DNA from: Glebionis coronaria | Lineage: Eukaryota; Streptophyta; Magnoliopsida; Asterales; Asteraceae | Direction: 5' to 3' | DNA: 64,000 nucleotides | NCBI GenBank assembly: GCA_025667525.1 | Contig: CM046876.1 | Location: forward strand, 568,475,469-568,539,468 | Part shown: in pieces, positions 23,166-34,941 of the stretch | Numbering within the stretch: position 1 is the stretch's first letter | Layout: every line of letters begins with the position of its first letter | Program-made: the position numbers and the translations under genes | The notes under the pieces: model-generated | What the model saw: only the letters and a program-made list of their open reading frames with translations | Database searches by the model: none | Told to the model about the DNA's origin: nothing

Positions 23166-24127
23166 TTCATTATTACACCAACCTCCATTTTTTTCTCGGA
23201 TAGCATTATCCCATACTTTGTGAAAATAGAATAAAACTTGGAAAGTAACTCTGCATGGGATTGTTCATCTGGGTAGAATAAGAGGATATCATCAATGTAA
23301 ACCAATGTGTTTGCAAGGATCGGCTCAAAAATGGTTATCATTGCCTTTTGGAAGGCCGACAGAGCATTTTTTAAACCAAACGACATTACTTTCCACTAGC
23401 AATGATGATCAGGTATACAGAACCCGGTTTTTGGTCTATCTTCGGGCTTAATACCCAGTTTCCAAAATCCTGACTGAAGTTCGAACTTGGAGAGGATTTT
23501 AGCGTCTGCCAGGTTTTGAAATAACGACTTCTTTTGTGGAAGCAGAAACTTATCATCAGCTAAAAAGTGGTTCAACGGTTGATAGTTAATGACCAACCTA
23601 AGCTTTCCACGAACTTGTTCGCTTCTTTTATTGACGTAAAAATCCTCACATGCCTATGGCGAGGTGGTAGGTTCAACAATTCCTTCAGCAACCAGTTGGT
23701 TTCACTCTTCTAAAGCAAGCTGGTAATGATCTGGGTTCATTCTGGGGTGACTAGCTTTGATAGGATTAACATCTTTGTTTTGCTTAAAAGGTAGCGAAAC
23801 AAAGAATGAGGTATTCAACCACAAAGATGAAGGGTGTTTTTTCAAAAACTCGGTGTGTGAGGAAGCACATGAGTCTTGAATAAGTTTTTGTTTGATGCAG
23901 TTGATATCAGCAAGTGGTGGAGTAACACTTGCAACAAAAAGGTGATGCATGGTTGTCCAAGGGTTGAAAAAGCTTTTGTAGTGAACTCCTATGCCCGTCC
24001 ATCGTAAGCTTGGTAGTTTATTTAGGATATCAAAACCGATCAAGAGATCTTTTCCATGCGAACTCGAACCCAATAGCCTTCTTCTGACTACGCAGTTTGG
24101 AAATAGGCGAATGTTAATGGGGGACAC
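23153..24127 (-). pseudogene. Caulimovirid protease end and reverse transcriptase, truncated
   Basis: Three short segments in changing frames cover the region after the protease and the N-terminal and catalytic blocks of RT. Visible blocks are GKDLLIGFDILNKL, LVINYQPLN (family: VIDYRPLN), KPEDRPKTGF, and the catalytic YIDDIL (nt 23282-23299), followed by LSEKKMEVG. Stops lie after NPDHYQLALEE (23702), before the RT block (about 23650) and at 23396, and the frame changes again before FGLKNALSAFQ. Similarity ends near 23166; the last residues are read from non-viral DNA. RNase H is absent. The enzyme would have copied the pregenomic RNA; this copy cannot. Confidence 0.85.
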
Positions 24128-24527
24128 TTATTTTGTCAATGGCAAATTTCTCTCCATTAGCAGCCATAAAACTCTGATGGTGAGGTCTCCAATAGTGGTC
24201 TGGAAAGATAGCAGGGTTCAGGATGGAAACGGATGCGCCGGTGTCGAAAAATGCAATAACTGGGATTTGCTTTGCATACGCATCCGTAAGGAGGTTGATT
24301 TTGGCTAGTGGTAATGGTGGTTCTTCTTGTACTGGTAGTACATGTGGAATTGGATTTATCATATGAATTCCAAAATCATCATCACTAGTCAGAGAATCTG
24401 AGCCAGAGTCGTCATTAAATGAGAAATCTGAATAGGCGATTGTGCATAAGACTGAATCTCCCGGTTCATCATCCAAAGAGTATAGTGACTCTAGATTAGA
24501 AAGATCGTCTGGTTCAACCTGGTTCAA
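24114..24527 (-). pseudogene. Caulimovirid aspartic protease segment
   Basis: A 137-codon frame with an acidic linker (Asp/Ser-rich) and the retroviral-type aspartic protease motif FFDTGASVSILNP (Asp-Thr-Gly-Ala-Ser at nt 24231-24245). In the family this enzyme cuts the viral polyprotein. It overlaps the following segment in another frame, so a frameshift separates it from the RT region, while upstream it is in frame with part of the coat protein. Confidence 0.85.
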
Positions 24528-25290
24528 GGCTTGTAAAAGCGCTTGGGATTTCTTCTTGTCTGGACAGTTTCTTGCAAAATGACATTTCTTTTGGCATATG
24601 AAGCACCTATCTGAAGTCTTGCCACGTTGCTTCTTCTTCTTGATGAATTTCCACTTCTTGCTTCTTTGTTGAGAGAATCAGGCTTTTCTTGAAAAGCTTG
24701 AATAACGTTTGGAATGGAATTTCTTTTTTGTATGGGTACACTCACATGATGACATGTCTTTGTACTTAATTTTCAGGTACTTGTCATCACAGGCTGACCC
24801 GAGGTGTTTTCTTGTACTTTCGAATTCGGCAAGAACCTTTTTCTGGTTGCAAAGTTTGACTAAGGCATTCATGATCAACTAGTATAGTTCGCCAAGAGAT
24901 GATTGAGCTATTGTGTCATTTCTTGCTTCTAATGCCCGATATGCTTCATTAGCAAGGGATTTCGGAAAAGAGTTTAGGAAAACTTGCTTTAAGTTGACAT
25001 CGTCAACTCCATTCAAACAATAAAATCGTTGAGACATACGATCATAATGTTTTTCTAAATCTTTCTTTTGGAATGAGCAACATTTCATCTTGAGAAATTC
25101 TTCTATGGCATGGGTAGTGTGTTCATAGGGGTTGCCAATGAACTCAGAGTATATGGAGCCTATAAAAGCTTCTGGGGATGCTGACTGCTGCAACTGTAGC
25201 TGGCAATATTCCCCAAGAGTGAGGTACCAATCTCGTAGGCACCCTTGGATCCGAGTAAGAAACCGCTTGATGACTATGTCAATGGTGTAA
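24524..25290 (-). pseudogene. Caulimovirid coat protein region with CCHC zinc knuckle
   Basis: The capsid core frame is open from about 25290 on the minus strand (WYLTLGEYCQ near 25220) through SPEAFIGSIYSEFIGNP and FYCLNGVDDVNLKQVFLNS to a TAG at 24879. The next part continues in the same frame (LVKLCNQKKVLAEF) to a stop near 24678. The RNA-binding knuckle CFICQKKCHFARNC (CX2CX4HX4C, nt 24564-24605) is in another frame, so at least one frameshift lies between. All four metal ligands are kept. The basic stretch before it (Lys-rich) is typical of the nucleic-acid-binding end of the coat protein. Confidence 0.83.
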
Positions 25291-25538
25291 TATTGAAGTT
25301 ATGACGAACACCATGTTAGCATCTCTATACTTCTTTCACGCTATTTTGATGGTGGAAGGTCATCGAATGTGAAGTACTGCTTTATGTCAGACTATGGAAA
25401 ATCCGTGGAACTTATTTGTAGTGTTTGGTTTTCTCCATAGTCATCTGGATCAAAATATACTATTGATTCTGCATATTCTGGTTCTGCCATGAACAAGTGT
25501 TCAAATCCATCAACAATATCCACATCTTCAGCCTCACG
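25291..25538 (-). other. Decayed link between movement and coat protein regions
   Basis: No frame is open through this 250 bp. Acidic, Asp/Glu-rich residues can be read in pieces, as expected for the N-terminal side of the coat protein, but I cannot define boundaries. Confidence 0.45.
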
Positions 25539-27410
25539 TCAGGAGTGGATGACTAGAGCTATAGAATGGGAGCACTGAGGTCTTTCGGTTTGTGTAAGGT
25601 ATTGTAGGAAAGTTGAGACAGGGTTTACCCGCTCAATTTTAAGGACATCATGAACTTTAGAATGGGTTGTAGGGTTGGATTCATGTAGAGGAGTTTGGTT
25701 TTTGCTGGTGGAGGCTTTTAACTTTCTTTGTTCTGATGCCCACATGTTTAGTGAAGGTGATGATGTTTGGTTGTGGGATTGTGGTAATGGTTGAGGGTCA
25801 AACGATATTCCTACAAAAGGGGCAGATGGCAATCTCCAAGGATCATCAACAAGGGTTGAAATTATTTTTTGCTTATGTTGTCGTTCCAGATCTTGGAGTT
25901 GGATTTTTAAGTTCTTCATTTCTGCTTCCTTTTGAGAGAAGGAAGAGGAAGATTGGGTTGCGGGTGACGTTTTGATGATTTGGATAAGTTCTCGGTGAAG
26001 CTCTTGGATTTTGAAACGAAGTTCATGGATGATACTCTCTAAGGATCCGACTTTTGATGAAAGATTTTGTTGGGTATTTGCGAGCATGGTTTGCCGTGAG
26101 AGTATTTTTGCGAGAACCTTGTTTTGAACAACAACATTTTCACTTTGCAAGTTTAGGGTAGCTTCCGCGGGACTAACAGTATTTACGAGTCCTGTGGGAC
26201 CAATAGTCGTTGGATTTTTTATCTTCCAGTCGTTCTTGGTTCGACTATCAGGATGCTCAAATGCAGTACGGGCTGGGAACTCTTGTTCGTATTCTTTTGA
26301 ATACGATATTGAAGAGGGGGTTGTTATTAGGAATACTTGTGAAGGGATTGTTTCTTTATCTTTCTTCAGTTGTGGCGTTTGATGAATGATAGATAAAGCT
26401 TTTTGGTGGTAGGGTGTAAGTGTTTGTGGTTGTGGCGGTGTTTTAGGTGGTTGTGGTGTTTTTGGTGGCCGTGGTGTCGTTGATGGTTGTGGTATCTGGT
26501 TTTGCTTTGGGTATAAAACATAGTAGTCAAATTTCCCTGAGGGTTCTCCAAGGATTCCAACTGTCGGATCACCATCTTCATATCTCTTTTTGAGTCTTTG
26601 TTGTGAAGATCTTCTTTTCTTAGGGACATCTTCTTCATCCTCAAGCTTTTGAGCTTCATCTAAACAACTTTCGCAATCACATACGTCCCACCATATGTGT
26701 TTTACTTCTTGAACAGGCTCATTGGTCGCGGTTTGGATGGGTTCTTCTGGTGTGATCATGTGGATTCCTGTTGGAAACACATTAGGTGCCTTAGGTTGCA
26801 AGAATTTGATCTCCATGAGACCATTCTCATGTCTAACAAATTCTGGAGCTGAGTTCGATCGAACAGGAGCTTGATGGATTTGCTCATAATTTGTTACCCA
26901 CTTTTCTGGAAGTAATTTGAGTAACTCGTCTTGAGATAACTGCTTCGGTATGTATGTACAGGTTGGAGTTGCATTTGCTTCTATGTCGATGAGTAGCGTA
27001 TTTCCGGCATCGTCTTTTCCTGGAACCAAAATGTCTAACGAGTGGTTTTGAACTCGATAAGGCATTTGATAATGTAACGTGGCTTGAAAGGTGTTCACAT
27101 GGGGCGTACCTCCAATCTGGATCTGGGACTTAAGGGCTGTGAATAGTGAAGGATCATTGAGAGGCATGTTAAAATTTGGGTAAAATGTAACAAAATTTGT
27201 TCCTGCGTTCAACGTTGTTTGTATTGTACCAATACAAGCATGCTGATATTCTGCAAACCTTGTATCAAGCAAGGCTATTCTTGAATATGCAGGGAGTCCT
27301 TTTCTTCCATGGAAGGTTAATGCTAACCTTATAGCTCCAAAATGAATATGTGTGTACCCTTGTGATAAATAATGTCGAGGAAGGTCGGAAGGCAATGACA
27401 AAGGTACCAA
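25539..27410 (-). pseudogene. Caulimovirid movement protein with long C-terminal extension (623 codons open)
   Basis: The longest intact piece of the virus relic. The first 170 residues are the 30K-superfamily cell-to-cell movement protein core: LPRHYLSQGYTHIHFGAIRL, ALLDTRF, NAGTNFVTFYPNFNM and LHYQMPYRVQNHSLDI are characteristic of petuvirus-type members. After it come a region with CDCESCLDEAQKLEDEED, a Pro/Thr/Gln-rich linker (about residues 310-340), a coiled coil (about 430-530, SKVGSLESIIHELRFKIQEL and EAEMKNLKIQLQDL) and a low-complexity tail. A natural start is not at the first Met here, since the N-terminal part of the domain is upstream in other frames. In the family it forms tubules at plasmodesmata. 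Confidence 0.87.
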
Positions 27411-27698
27411 ATGTTCTATCTAGGATGCTGGTAACTAATGCGAATCGAACTTTCATGTTTGGACAAACTCTTTTATTTGCTTGTGTGGGTTAGATCCAAT
27501 TAGCTGTTTGACTCTTTTTGTGATGGAGTTGGATGGTTTAGTGAAAACATGGTAGGGGTTTACTAGTGGCATTTCACAAATTGGGATCCTGGAATCATCA
27601 AAACTATATGAGATTTCATATAATTGATCTATTTTAGATGCAGAGGATTGGCGGAAACTGGACGAGGTTGAGCGGTTGAAAAGGTTATTGTGACTCAT
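27411..27698 (-). pseudogene. Caulimovirid polyprotein N-terminus
   Basis: An 81-codon frame from ATG 27696-27698 (MSHNNLFNRSTSSSFRQ) ending at TGA 27453-27455. Two more stops lie before the movement protein frame starts at 27410. In this gap the family-like residues (around VRFALVTSILDRTFGT) are read in a different frame, so two small indels rather than three stops are the likelier cause of the break (inference). It lies about 280 bp after the primer site, as expected for the first coding segment. Confidence 0.75.
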
Positions 27699-27976
27699 GG
27701 TTTTAAGAATTATAGACTTTTCTTTTTATTCTATACTCTCCTAGAGGAAACAACTTCGACCACCTTTGTCGACTTACATATCCTGCAACGACCCTGATAG
27801 AATAAAGGGATAGAGACCTATAACACTTAAAGCTATAGAAGTCAGGCCTTTAAGCTAAATTCTAATTTTCTGATGTAAGAGATCAGCACTAAGGCTGCAG
27901 TCACAGAGCATACGATTAGGAATTTAGTATAAAAGGAAATAGTAAGGTAAGGGTAATGGTGATGGTGAGAGCGTAA

Positions 27977-27989
27977 GGCTCTGATACCA
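27977..27989 (-). promoter_or_regulatory. Viral tRNA-iMet primer-binding site
   Basis: On the minus strand TGGTATCAGAGCC is complementary to initiator methionine tRNA and defines nucleotide 1 of Caulimoviridae genomes by convention. It overlaps one arm of a perfect 9-bp inverted repeat, TGATACCAT at 27982-27990 and ATGGTATCA at 27998-28006, with a 7 nt loop. Confidence 0.88.
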
Positions 27990-28006
27990 TAAGAACAATG
28001 GTATCA

Positions 28007-28611
28007 TCAAAAGAAATCTTGAACCATGGACATTGAGTTACTAACTTGTTATGCAGACTCCTATATAACTTTGGTCTATGGAAGTTTACAGTTTGAGTAA
28101 GTCGAGTCCAATAAAATCGATATGCTGTTAAGTTGCATTGTTATAAAGTGATATCTTTGTGCTACTGGGTTCCCTTAAACCCATGTCTTGAATGAATTTA
28201 GTAAACGTAATAGCTTCATGACGCTTATGGTTTCTAATTGAGTCGCAGCTCCTTATTGTTTTCAAGTGATATCAATCTAGTTATATCACTGTAACCATCA
28301 TAAACGAAGAAATATTTATCTTATGTTGGATCAACACTATGTTGTATACTTTGTATGTGTCATTTTTGGCTTCCAATTTTAGGTCTACGACATTGTCTTT
28401 AACAGTCCAAGCCATCGACTATATTTACATTCCCAGATCCAGTTATCACTTTAAGTTAAAGTCTTTAACCATCATAAACTCCGCGAAGGTAAATTATATT
28501 ATTTGGATTGACACTATGTTTAATACTTGTATGTGTTGTTCTTGGGTTTAACTTTATAGGTCCAAGACATTGTCTTAAAGAGTCCAAGCAGTAAACTATT
28601 CTTACATTCCC
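28007..28611. repeat. Intervening DNA with a degenerate 175-bp tandem duplication
   Basis: Two imperfect copies of a unit of about 175 bp lie at roughly 28260-28435 and 28436-28611. Both contain aaccatcataaac, then acactatgtt with a T-rich tract, then gacattgtctt, agtccaagc and ttacattccca. No gene is recognised. The right edge (aaatc, 28612-28616) is the target site of the next element. Part of this could be virus intergenic DNA or older host sequence. Confidence 0.6.
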
Positions 28612-28616
28612 AAATC

Positions 28617-29378
28617 TGTTAGTTTATGTACGTATTTAAATAGTCGTGTGTTGGGATCGAACTCGAGACTATGGGATTGCACAAAAACGTTTAAAGCTAT
28701 TTAATTTAAATAATTATATTTTATTTATTAAAATGTAATTTATTAACAAGTGAACTATGACTAACGACCGTTAAGTATTTAATGGAAAATGACTAACGGG
28801 CGTTATCTTCGTAAAAATGGAAAAAATATTTTTTGGTCCCCTCTATTTTAAGGGGATGTTTTGCCGGCCCTTATGAGGTTTGGTGGAGGTGTGTTTGTTG
28901 ATAAGTTTTGGTTAAAACAAAGTAAATATTCTCTATAAATACTTTGTCCCCTAACCCTAGCTTTTGACACACTGTAAATACAAAGGCTTCCATTTGTTTT
29001 CTTGGCTCATTCATATTGAAAGAAAATAATCTCTGAAACCTTGCCAAACACCACATTCGGCCGACTATAGCCTAGAGCATACTCGGTTCGTTTTTTCCAT
29101 CACTACGACACGGTTCTGCTCTCGTGACCTAGCTTGTCGAATAGCTTGTTTGAGGCGTGTGTACATGAGCATAGATTTAACTTCCTTTGGTTAATTTTGG
29201 ATTGGTTTGAAGTGTTTTTTTGCTAGGAAGTTTTGCAAGGTAAATACCCTTTAAATTTTAATGTTCAATTAGTTATATGCATGTTATGTTAATTGATCCT
29301 AATCGCTTCCGCATGTCTTATGATGCTTATATGTTTTGTTTATCAAATAAGTGTTATGTTAGATCTGACAAATCAATA
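28617..29378 (+). repeat. 5' LTR of copia copy 1
   Basis: 762 bp beginning TGTTAGTTT. It has a TATA-type box tataaata at 28934-28941 and ends in ATA rather than the ACA seen in the 3' LTR. A primer-site-like TGGCATCACGAG follows at 29380. Confidence 0.92.
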
Positions 29379-30877
29379 GTGGCATCACGAGTCATTTTAA
29401 CATTGCAATAATTATTGAACACCTAATGATCATAATAATTGTATTGATAAAAACATGAGATTTAGGGTTTACTAATTTTTTTTTGTCATGAAATTATTGG
29501 ACCTAATGCAAGATCACACGAATTTTTTTTGTGTTTTGCTAAATTAAGAAAAGATTTTCTTGTAAACCCTATTTACATGTTAGATCTTTAGGTTTAATTA
29601 CTTGATTAAATTGTTAGTTCATGTAATTAAAATTAATTGGGTAACGATCCTATAAAAACAATATAATCTTTACTATATTTAAGTGATTATATGTTTTAGA
29701 CATAATCTTTACATTTTTTTAGTTGATTATGTGGATCCATGATTTACATGCATGTTCTCATGGATAAAAACTTGCCATATGGTAAATGTTACGAATATTT
29801 GGCATATCTTTTATTTTTTGAATGAAATCATAAAATCTTTAATTAGGGAGACTAATATTCTATTAAAACCTTACTTGTAAAAGATTTTATTCCATAAATA
29901 AATGCATGTGACTATGTAATTTATTATTTGAGCATATATTTATGATATTTATGCTTAAAGTTATTCTTGTCTAATATATTTTGTAATATGCCATTTGTTA
30001 ACTTATTTTGTAAAAATATTGTAAACAATGGGTATTTTTTTTCAAAATATAAATTGACTAAATAACTATATAAAACTAATAGATTTGTTAAGAAGTTTAA
30101 ATGAGACCTATTATTGAATGTATCTAGTGCTTTAATTATAAGTTAGTATCCTTATTCGTAGAGTGTTCCATCTCGATATTTCATCTTGGCTGAGTGTGCT
30201 GGGTTTACGAATTAAAGTGCCCTCGCTCCCCTAATGATTATAGAATGGCGTCAACGAATAATGGTTACTGAAAAAAATAGTCTAGCACTCTATAATTCTT
30301 TAATGTGGTCATTTAATCTTCAAGAAAATGTCTATAAAAGGTTTTATAAAACTTATGCTATGGAGTTGTGTGCATGCTTCTCCATACATAAACTTTTGAT
30401 TTGACACATCAAAATAATACCCACAATTTAAGTTGAATGCCATCTAATTGAGAACACTTGAAGTTGCAATTTCAGTAAAGTAAAAGCCTTGGATTAAGAT
30501 TGTGATGGAAAGAAAACTATTCATATGAGTGAGATCGTGATTGAAAGTTTTACGTTTAATAGATTAGAAGACTTAATTGAGTTAGTTAGTGAGATCTAGA
30601 AACTCAAGGCATTAGAAAGGGACTAAACATGTTTATAATGCAAAGTTATTAAACTTGCAATGTACATCCTTTAAAATACTAGAATTGCAAAATGAGTTTG
30701 TCAATTAAATTGTTCGACAAGTTGCCATGCTGAATACATTTATTACTAGCAGATCAACTGATGTAGTAAAATTATGTCACCATGGGTACTAGTAATTCAA
30801 GGAAAATACTATGGTTAATTTATTAACTTGGGTAATTTTATTTTCTTGAAAGTATTGATTATCAAAAATACTAATAC
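29379..30877 (+). other. Leader of copia copy 1
   Basis: Long untranslated leader of 1.5 kb, mostly A/T-rich. It starts with TGGCATCACGAGTC (29380-29393), an imperfect match to the usual tRNA-iMet primer site. No gene is seen. The stretch before gag (about 30360-30895) is clearly related to the corresponding leader of copia copy 2. Confidence 0.7.
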
Positions 30878-32023
30878 ATGAACTTTTTATGTAGAAATGG
30901 CTCATCCCCAAAACAACTCTTTGTGTCTTCTGCCCTCAAAACTTTCTTTGAAGGCGAGAAGCTGACTGGCCCGAACTTCAATGATTGGTATCGCTCCCTA
31001 AGGATTGTATTGAGGGTGACTGATACTATTGAATTGTTGTACCAGCCTTGTCCTCACCCTCCTGTCGAAGATGCTTCCGAAGAGGACCATGCTCTTTTCA
31101 AAGCTGATTACAAAAGGTACCCTGATGTAGCATGCATCATGCTTAGCGGAATGAATTCTTCTCTCAAGAAACAATACGAGTACTATACTCCAATGGACAT
31201 GCTTGCTGAGCTCCGCAGTACGTTTGAAAAGACACCAGCTGTTGAGCTCTATGATCTTGTAGACGAACTGCACAGCTGCAAACATCAAGAAGGACAATCC
31301 GTTAGTGCACACTACTTGAAAATGAAAGCGATGCTAGATCACCTTTTTGTGCTAGGGAAACCCTATGACGATGCAATGTCGATCAAATTGATCAATAGGT
31401 CCCTTAACAAGGACTTTAATGAGTTTGTCAGAAACTTCAACATGCATTGCGAGAGGAAGACATTGAGTAATTTGCACGCAATGCTCATTGAGTATGAAAA
31501 ATGTTTAAAGGATAAAGCACCTGCACATGCACCTACGCCTCAAGTACTTGCAATACAAAAGGGTAGGGTTGCTAACCCAAAACCCCAATCGAATAAGCAG
31601 AATAAAGGCAAAGGAAAACCTGATAAGGGCAAGCAAGTTGTGACTTATCAGAACAAACATAAGAAGCATCTTCCAAAGAAGAAGGATGATTCTCAAAAGG
31701 ATAAAGATTGCCACTACTATCATGCTGATGGACATTGGAAGAGGAACTGCCCTCTTTACCACGAGGATTTGCGTACAAGTAAGAAGAAGTTTGAGCCTGG
31801 TGCGTCAACTTCAGGTAACTTACTTGTGATTGAATTATTTAATCTATCATACAAATCTAATTCCTGGGTATATGATACGGGATGTGGTATTAACATTTGT
31901 AATACCATGCAGGGATTTAAGATTGAAAGGAAGCTATCTTATGGTGATCAATTTCTACAAGTGGGCAATGGCGAACAAGTAGCGGTTGAAGCCATAGAAA
32001 CATTTAAGCCAGTTTTACCTTAG
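30878..32023 (+). pseudogene. copia copy 1 gag and protease start
   Basis: The frame has the copia gag core LTGPNFNDWYRSLRIVLR near its N-terminus, a basic linker, the knuckle region CHYYHADGHWKRNC and the protease active site VYDTGCG. In the knuckle the second Cys is Tyr; copy 2 keeps CHHCKASGHWKRNC. The ATG at 30878 is probably not the natural start. The ATG corresponding to copy 2 is at 30897 in another frame, so a small frameshift lies in the first 15 codons. The segment ends at TAG 32021-32023, where copy 2 has an open serine codon. Gag forms the particle and protease cuts the polyprotein. Confidence 0.88.
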
Positions 32024-33931
32024 GGTTTAGTACTAAGTTTGAATAAATGTCATTATGCACCTTCTATTATTAGAGGTGTAGTTTCTGTTTCTTGTTTGAT
32101 AGACCTTGGTTTTCACCATACTGTTTCTTATAATGGAATTTGTATTTTTTTGAATGACATTTTCTATTTTACTGCTATTGTTGTGAATGGTGTGTTTGAA
32201 GTTGATATGAATGATCATGTCACCAATGATAATAATAATTCTAATTTTAGCATCAATAAGAAGAGAAAGTTAGACTTGGATTCTTCTTATCTTTTGGCAT
32301 TGTAGACTTGCCCATATTGGGAAGACTCGCATAAAAAAGCTTTCGAAAGAAGGACTTTTGGATAGTTTTGATGATGAATCATTGGATAAATGCGAATCTT
32401 GTATTTCTGGGAAAATGACAAGGAAACCTTTTAATGATAACATTGAAAGGGCTACGGATCTACTTGGTCTTATACATACGGTTGTGTGTGGACCACTTAG
32501 ACATGTGTCAAAGAAAGGTGCTAGCTACTTCTTAACATTCACGGATGGTTTCAGCCATATGGTTTTGTTTATTTACTTAAGCACAAATCTGAGGTGTTTG
32601 AAACATTCAGAGTGTTTAAAGCTGAAGTAGAATTACAAACTGGAAAGAAGATTAAAGCTCTTCGATCCGATCGAGGTGGCGAATACTTAAGTCAAGAGTT
32701 TAAATATTATCTTGCTAAGAGTGGAATTGTCCAGAATCTTACTTCTTCTTATACTCCACAACAAAATGGTGTATCTGAAAGGAGAAATCGTACATTATTG
32801 GATATGGTGCGATACATGTTTAATCTTACTACTCTACCATTATCCTTTTGGGACTATGCCTTAGAATCTGCGATTCGTATTCATAATATGGTTCCCACAA
32901 AGAAGGTAAGTAAGACACCATATGAAATATGGCATGACAAGAAGCCTAATATGTCTTATCTTAAGGTCTGGGGTTGTAAGGCGTACGTGAAACGTGACTC
33001 AACTGATAAACTCCATAAAAGATATGTGAAGTGTATCTTCGTAGGATACCCTAAGGAAACTATGGGTTACTACTTTTACTTCCCACCTGAAAACAAAGTT
33101 ATTGTTGCAAGATATGGAAATTTTCTTGAAAGAGAATTTGTATCTCAAGAATTTAGTGGGAGGAACTATGATCTGGAGGATGATCATGAAGATACATCAC
33201 CTTCTGAAATTACTAGCGAAATTCCCGTAGAGCCAGAGAGTCTGGGTCCTCCACCAGAATTAGTTCCTATCCGAAGGTCTGAAAGGACTATTCGAGCACC
33301 CAACCGTCTAAGTCTAAATATAGAGGTTGAAGATAATGAACCAGGTGACTTCGGTGAACCTGCTAATTATAAATTTGCTATGCTTGATCCTAAGAGCAAA
33401 AGGTGGAAATGTGCTATGGATGAGAAAATGCACTCCATGGATGTCAATGAAGTTTGGACGAAAGTGGATCCACCTACTAGTGCTAAAGTAGTGAAAAGTA
33501 AGTGGATTTATAAGTTGAAAAATAACATGGATGGAAAGATACAATCCTATAAAGCTCGTTTGGTGGCCAAGGGCTGTAATCAAACGCATGGTGTTGACTA
33601 CAACGAGGCCTTATCGCCGGTAGCCGACATTAGAGCTATTAGGATTCTCATAGCTATAGCCGCGTACTATGACTATGAGATATGGCAAATGGATGTTAAA
33701 ATTGCCTTCTTGAATGGTCGCTTAGATGAGGACATCTATATGGAGCAACCTAAAGGGTATGTTGGTCCTGAATATCCAAATCGTGTGTGTAAACTTCAAC
33801 GATCCATTTATGGTCTGAAGCAGCCTCACAAAAATGAAATAAACGATTCGATGAAGAAATCAAGAAGTTTGGATTTGTTCAGAATCGTGATGAGCCATGT
33901 GTATATCGCAAAGCTAGTGGGAGTAATGTAG
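32024..33931 (+). pseudogene. copia copy 1 integrase and RT N-terminal part, frameshifted
   Basis: Compared with copy 2, the frame shifts by one base near 32290 (an extra T) and back near 32558 (one base lost), then is open at 32594-33931. The integrase shows CESC, SDRGGEY and NGVSERRNRTL, but the first catalytic Asp of HTDVCGPL is Val (codon 32481-32483). The RT part keeps VKSKWIYKLK, YKARLVAKG, WQMDVKIAFLNG and QRSIYGLKQ. A frameshift around 33825-33840 then destroys the reading up to the catalytic YVDD. No active integrase or RT can come from this copy. Confidence 0.88.
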
Positions 33932-34941
33932 TTTTCTTGGTCTTATATGTTGATGACATATTAATCATGGGAAGTCATATACCAAGTCTTAAAGCTGTTA
34001 AGGATTATCTTGGTAAATGTTTTTCTATGAAAGATCTAGGAGAAGCTGCATACATATTAGGTATTAAGATCTATCGTGATAGGAAAAGACGGTTGATTGG
34101 ACTTATTCAAAGTGCATATCTTGACAAGATATTAAAAAGGAACAACATGTACAACTCCAAGAAAGGTTATCAACCTATGGATGTTGATCATGGTTTAAGT
34201 CATGAGAAAGATGCATAAACTCCTGAAGAGGAGGAATACATGGCAAGAGTTCCTTATTCTTCGGCTGTAGGATCTATCATGCATGCTGTAAGATACACAA
34301 GGCCTGATGTGGCGTTTTCTCATAACTTAATCAGTCGTTATCAGCAGAAACCCGGTAAGCTCCACTGGGCCGCTGTTAAACACATTCTTAAGTATTTAAG
34401 GAATACGAAAGATATGTTTATTGTTTATGGGGGTAAACCAGACACAAAACTGAATGTAACAGGTTTCTGTGATGCTTCTTGGCAATGTGATAAAGATGAT
34501 ACGGAGTCCCAAACTGGTTATGTCTTTGTCGTCAATGGAGGAGCTGTAGACTGGAAGAGCCGTAAGAAGTCAACAATAGCTATGCATGCTGCCCAGGCCG
34601 AGTATGTAGCTGCCTTAGAAGCTGCAATGGAGGCTGTTTGGATTAGGAAATTTATTGATGATCTGGGAGTGATGCCTTCAATAAAGAATCCTACTAATAT
34701 GTATTGCGACAACTCTGCCGCAATCATATTCGCCAATGAACCTGGAGTCATGAAAGGCGCCATACATTTTCTGAGGATATTTCACTATGTTCGAGAGCAA
34801 GTTCCTACCGGTGAAATTAATTTGTTGAAAGGTCACACAGATAGTAACTTAGCTGATCCTTTCACTAAGGCATTGTCTGGTAGGAAAGTCACCGAGCATG
34901 CTAAGGGAATAGGACTTATGTTAGCTAGTGACTTCATGTAA
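33932..34941 (+). pseudogene. copia copy 1 RT catalytic end and RNase H
   Basis: The frame resumes with LYVDDILIMG (RT active site), GKCFSMKDLGEAAYILGIKIYRD and a stop TAA at 34216-34218 where copy 2 has a Ser codon. It continues in the same frame with the connection and RNase H: GFCDASWQ, AEYVAALEAAMEAVW, MYCDNSAAI and NLADPFTKAL. It ends MLASDFM at 34941. RNase H removes the RNA strand after copying. Confidence 0.9.

Larger units (their letters stand above)
23166..28006 (-). other. Endogenous pararetrovirus (Caulimoviridae, petuvirus/florendovirus-like), truncated and broken
   Basis: A minus-strand relic of a plant DNA pararetrovirus. In genome order there is a tRNA-iMet primer site (27977-27989), a leader of about 280 bp, then movement protein, coat protein with CCHC knuckle, aspartic protease and the first half of reverse transcriptase. 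The order within one long polyprotein-type region, movement protein first, fits petuvirus or florendovirus-like members; the genus is inferred. The RT stops shortly after the YIDD block, and RNase H and the rest of the genome are missing on the left, where an Athila-like LTR remnant abuts. Stops and frameshifts are spread throughout. This is an old, non-functional copy. Confidence 0.88.

Noticed and set aside
30878..30896. ATG at 30878 as the start of copia copy 1 gag
   Set aside because: The alignment with copy 2 places the natural start at 30897 in another frame, followed by a small frameshift.
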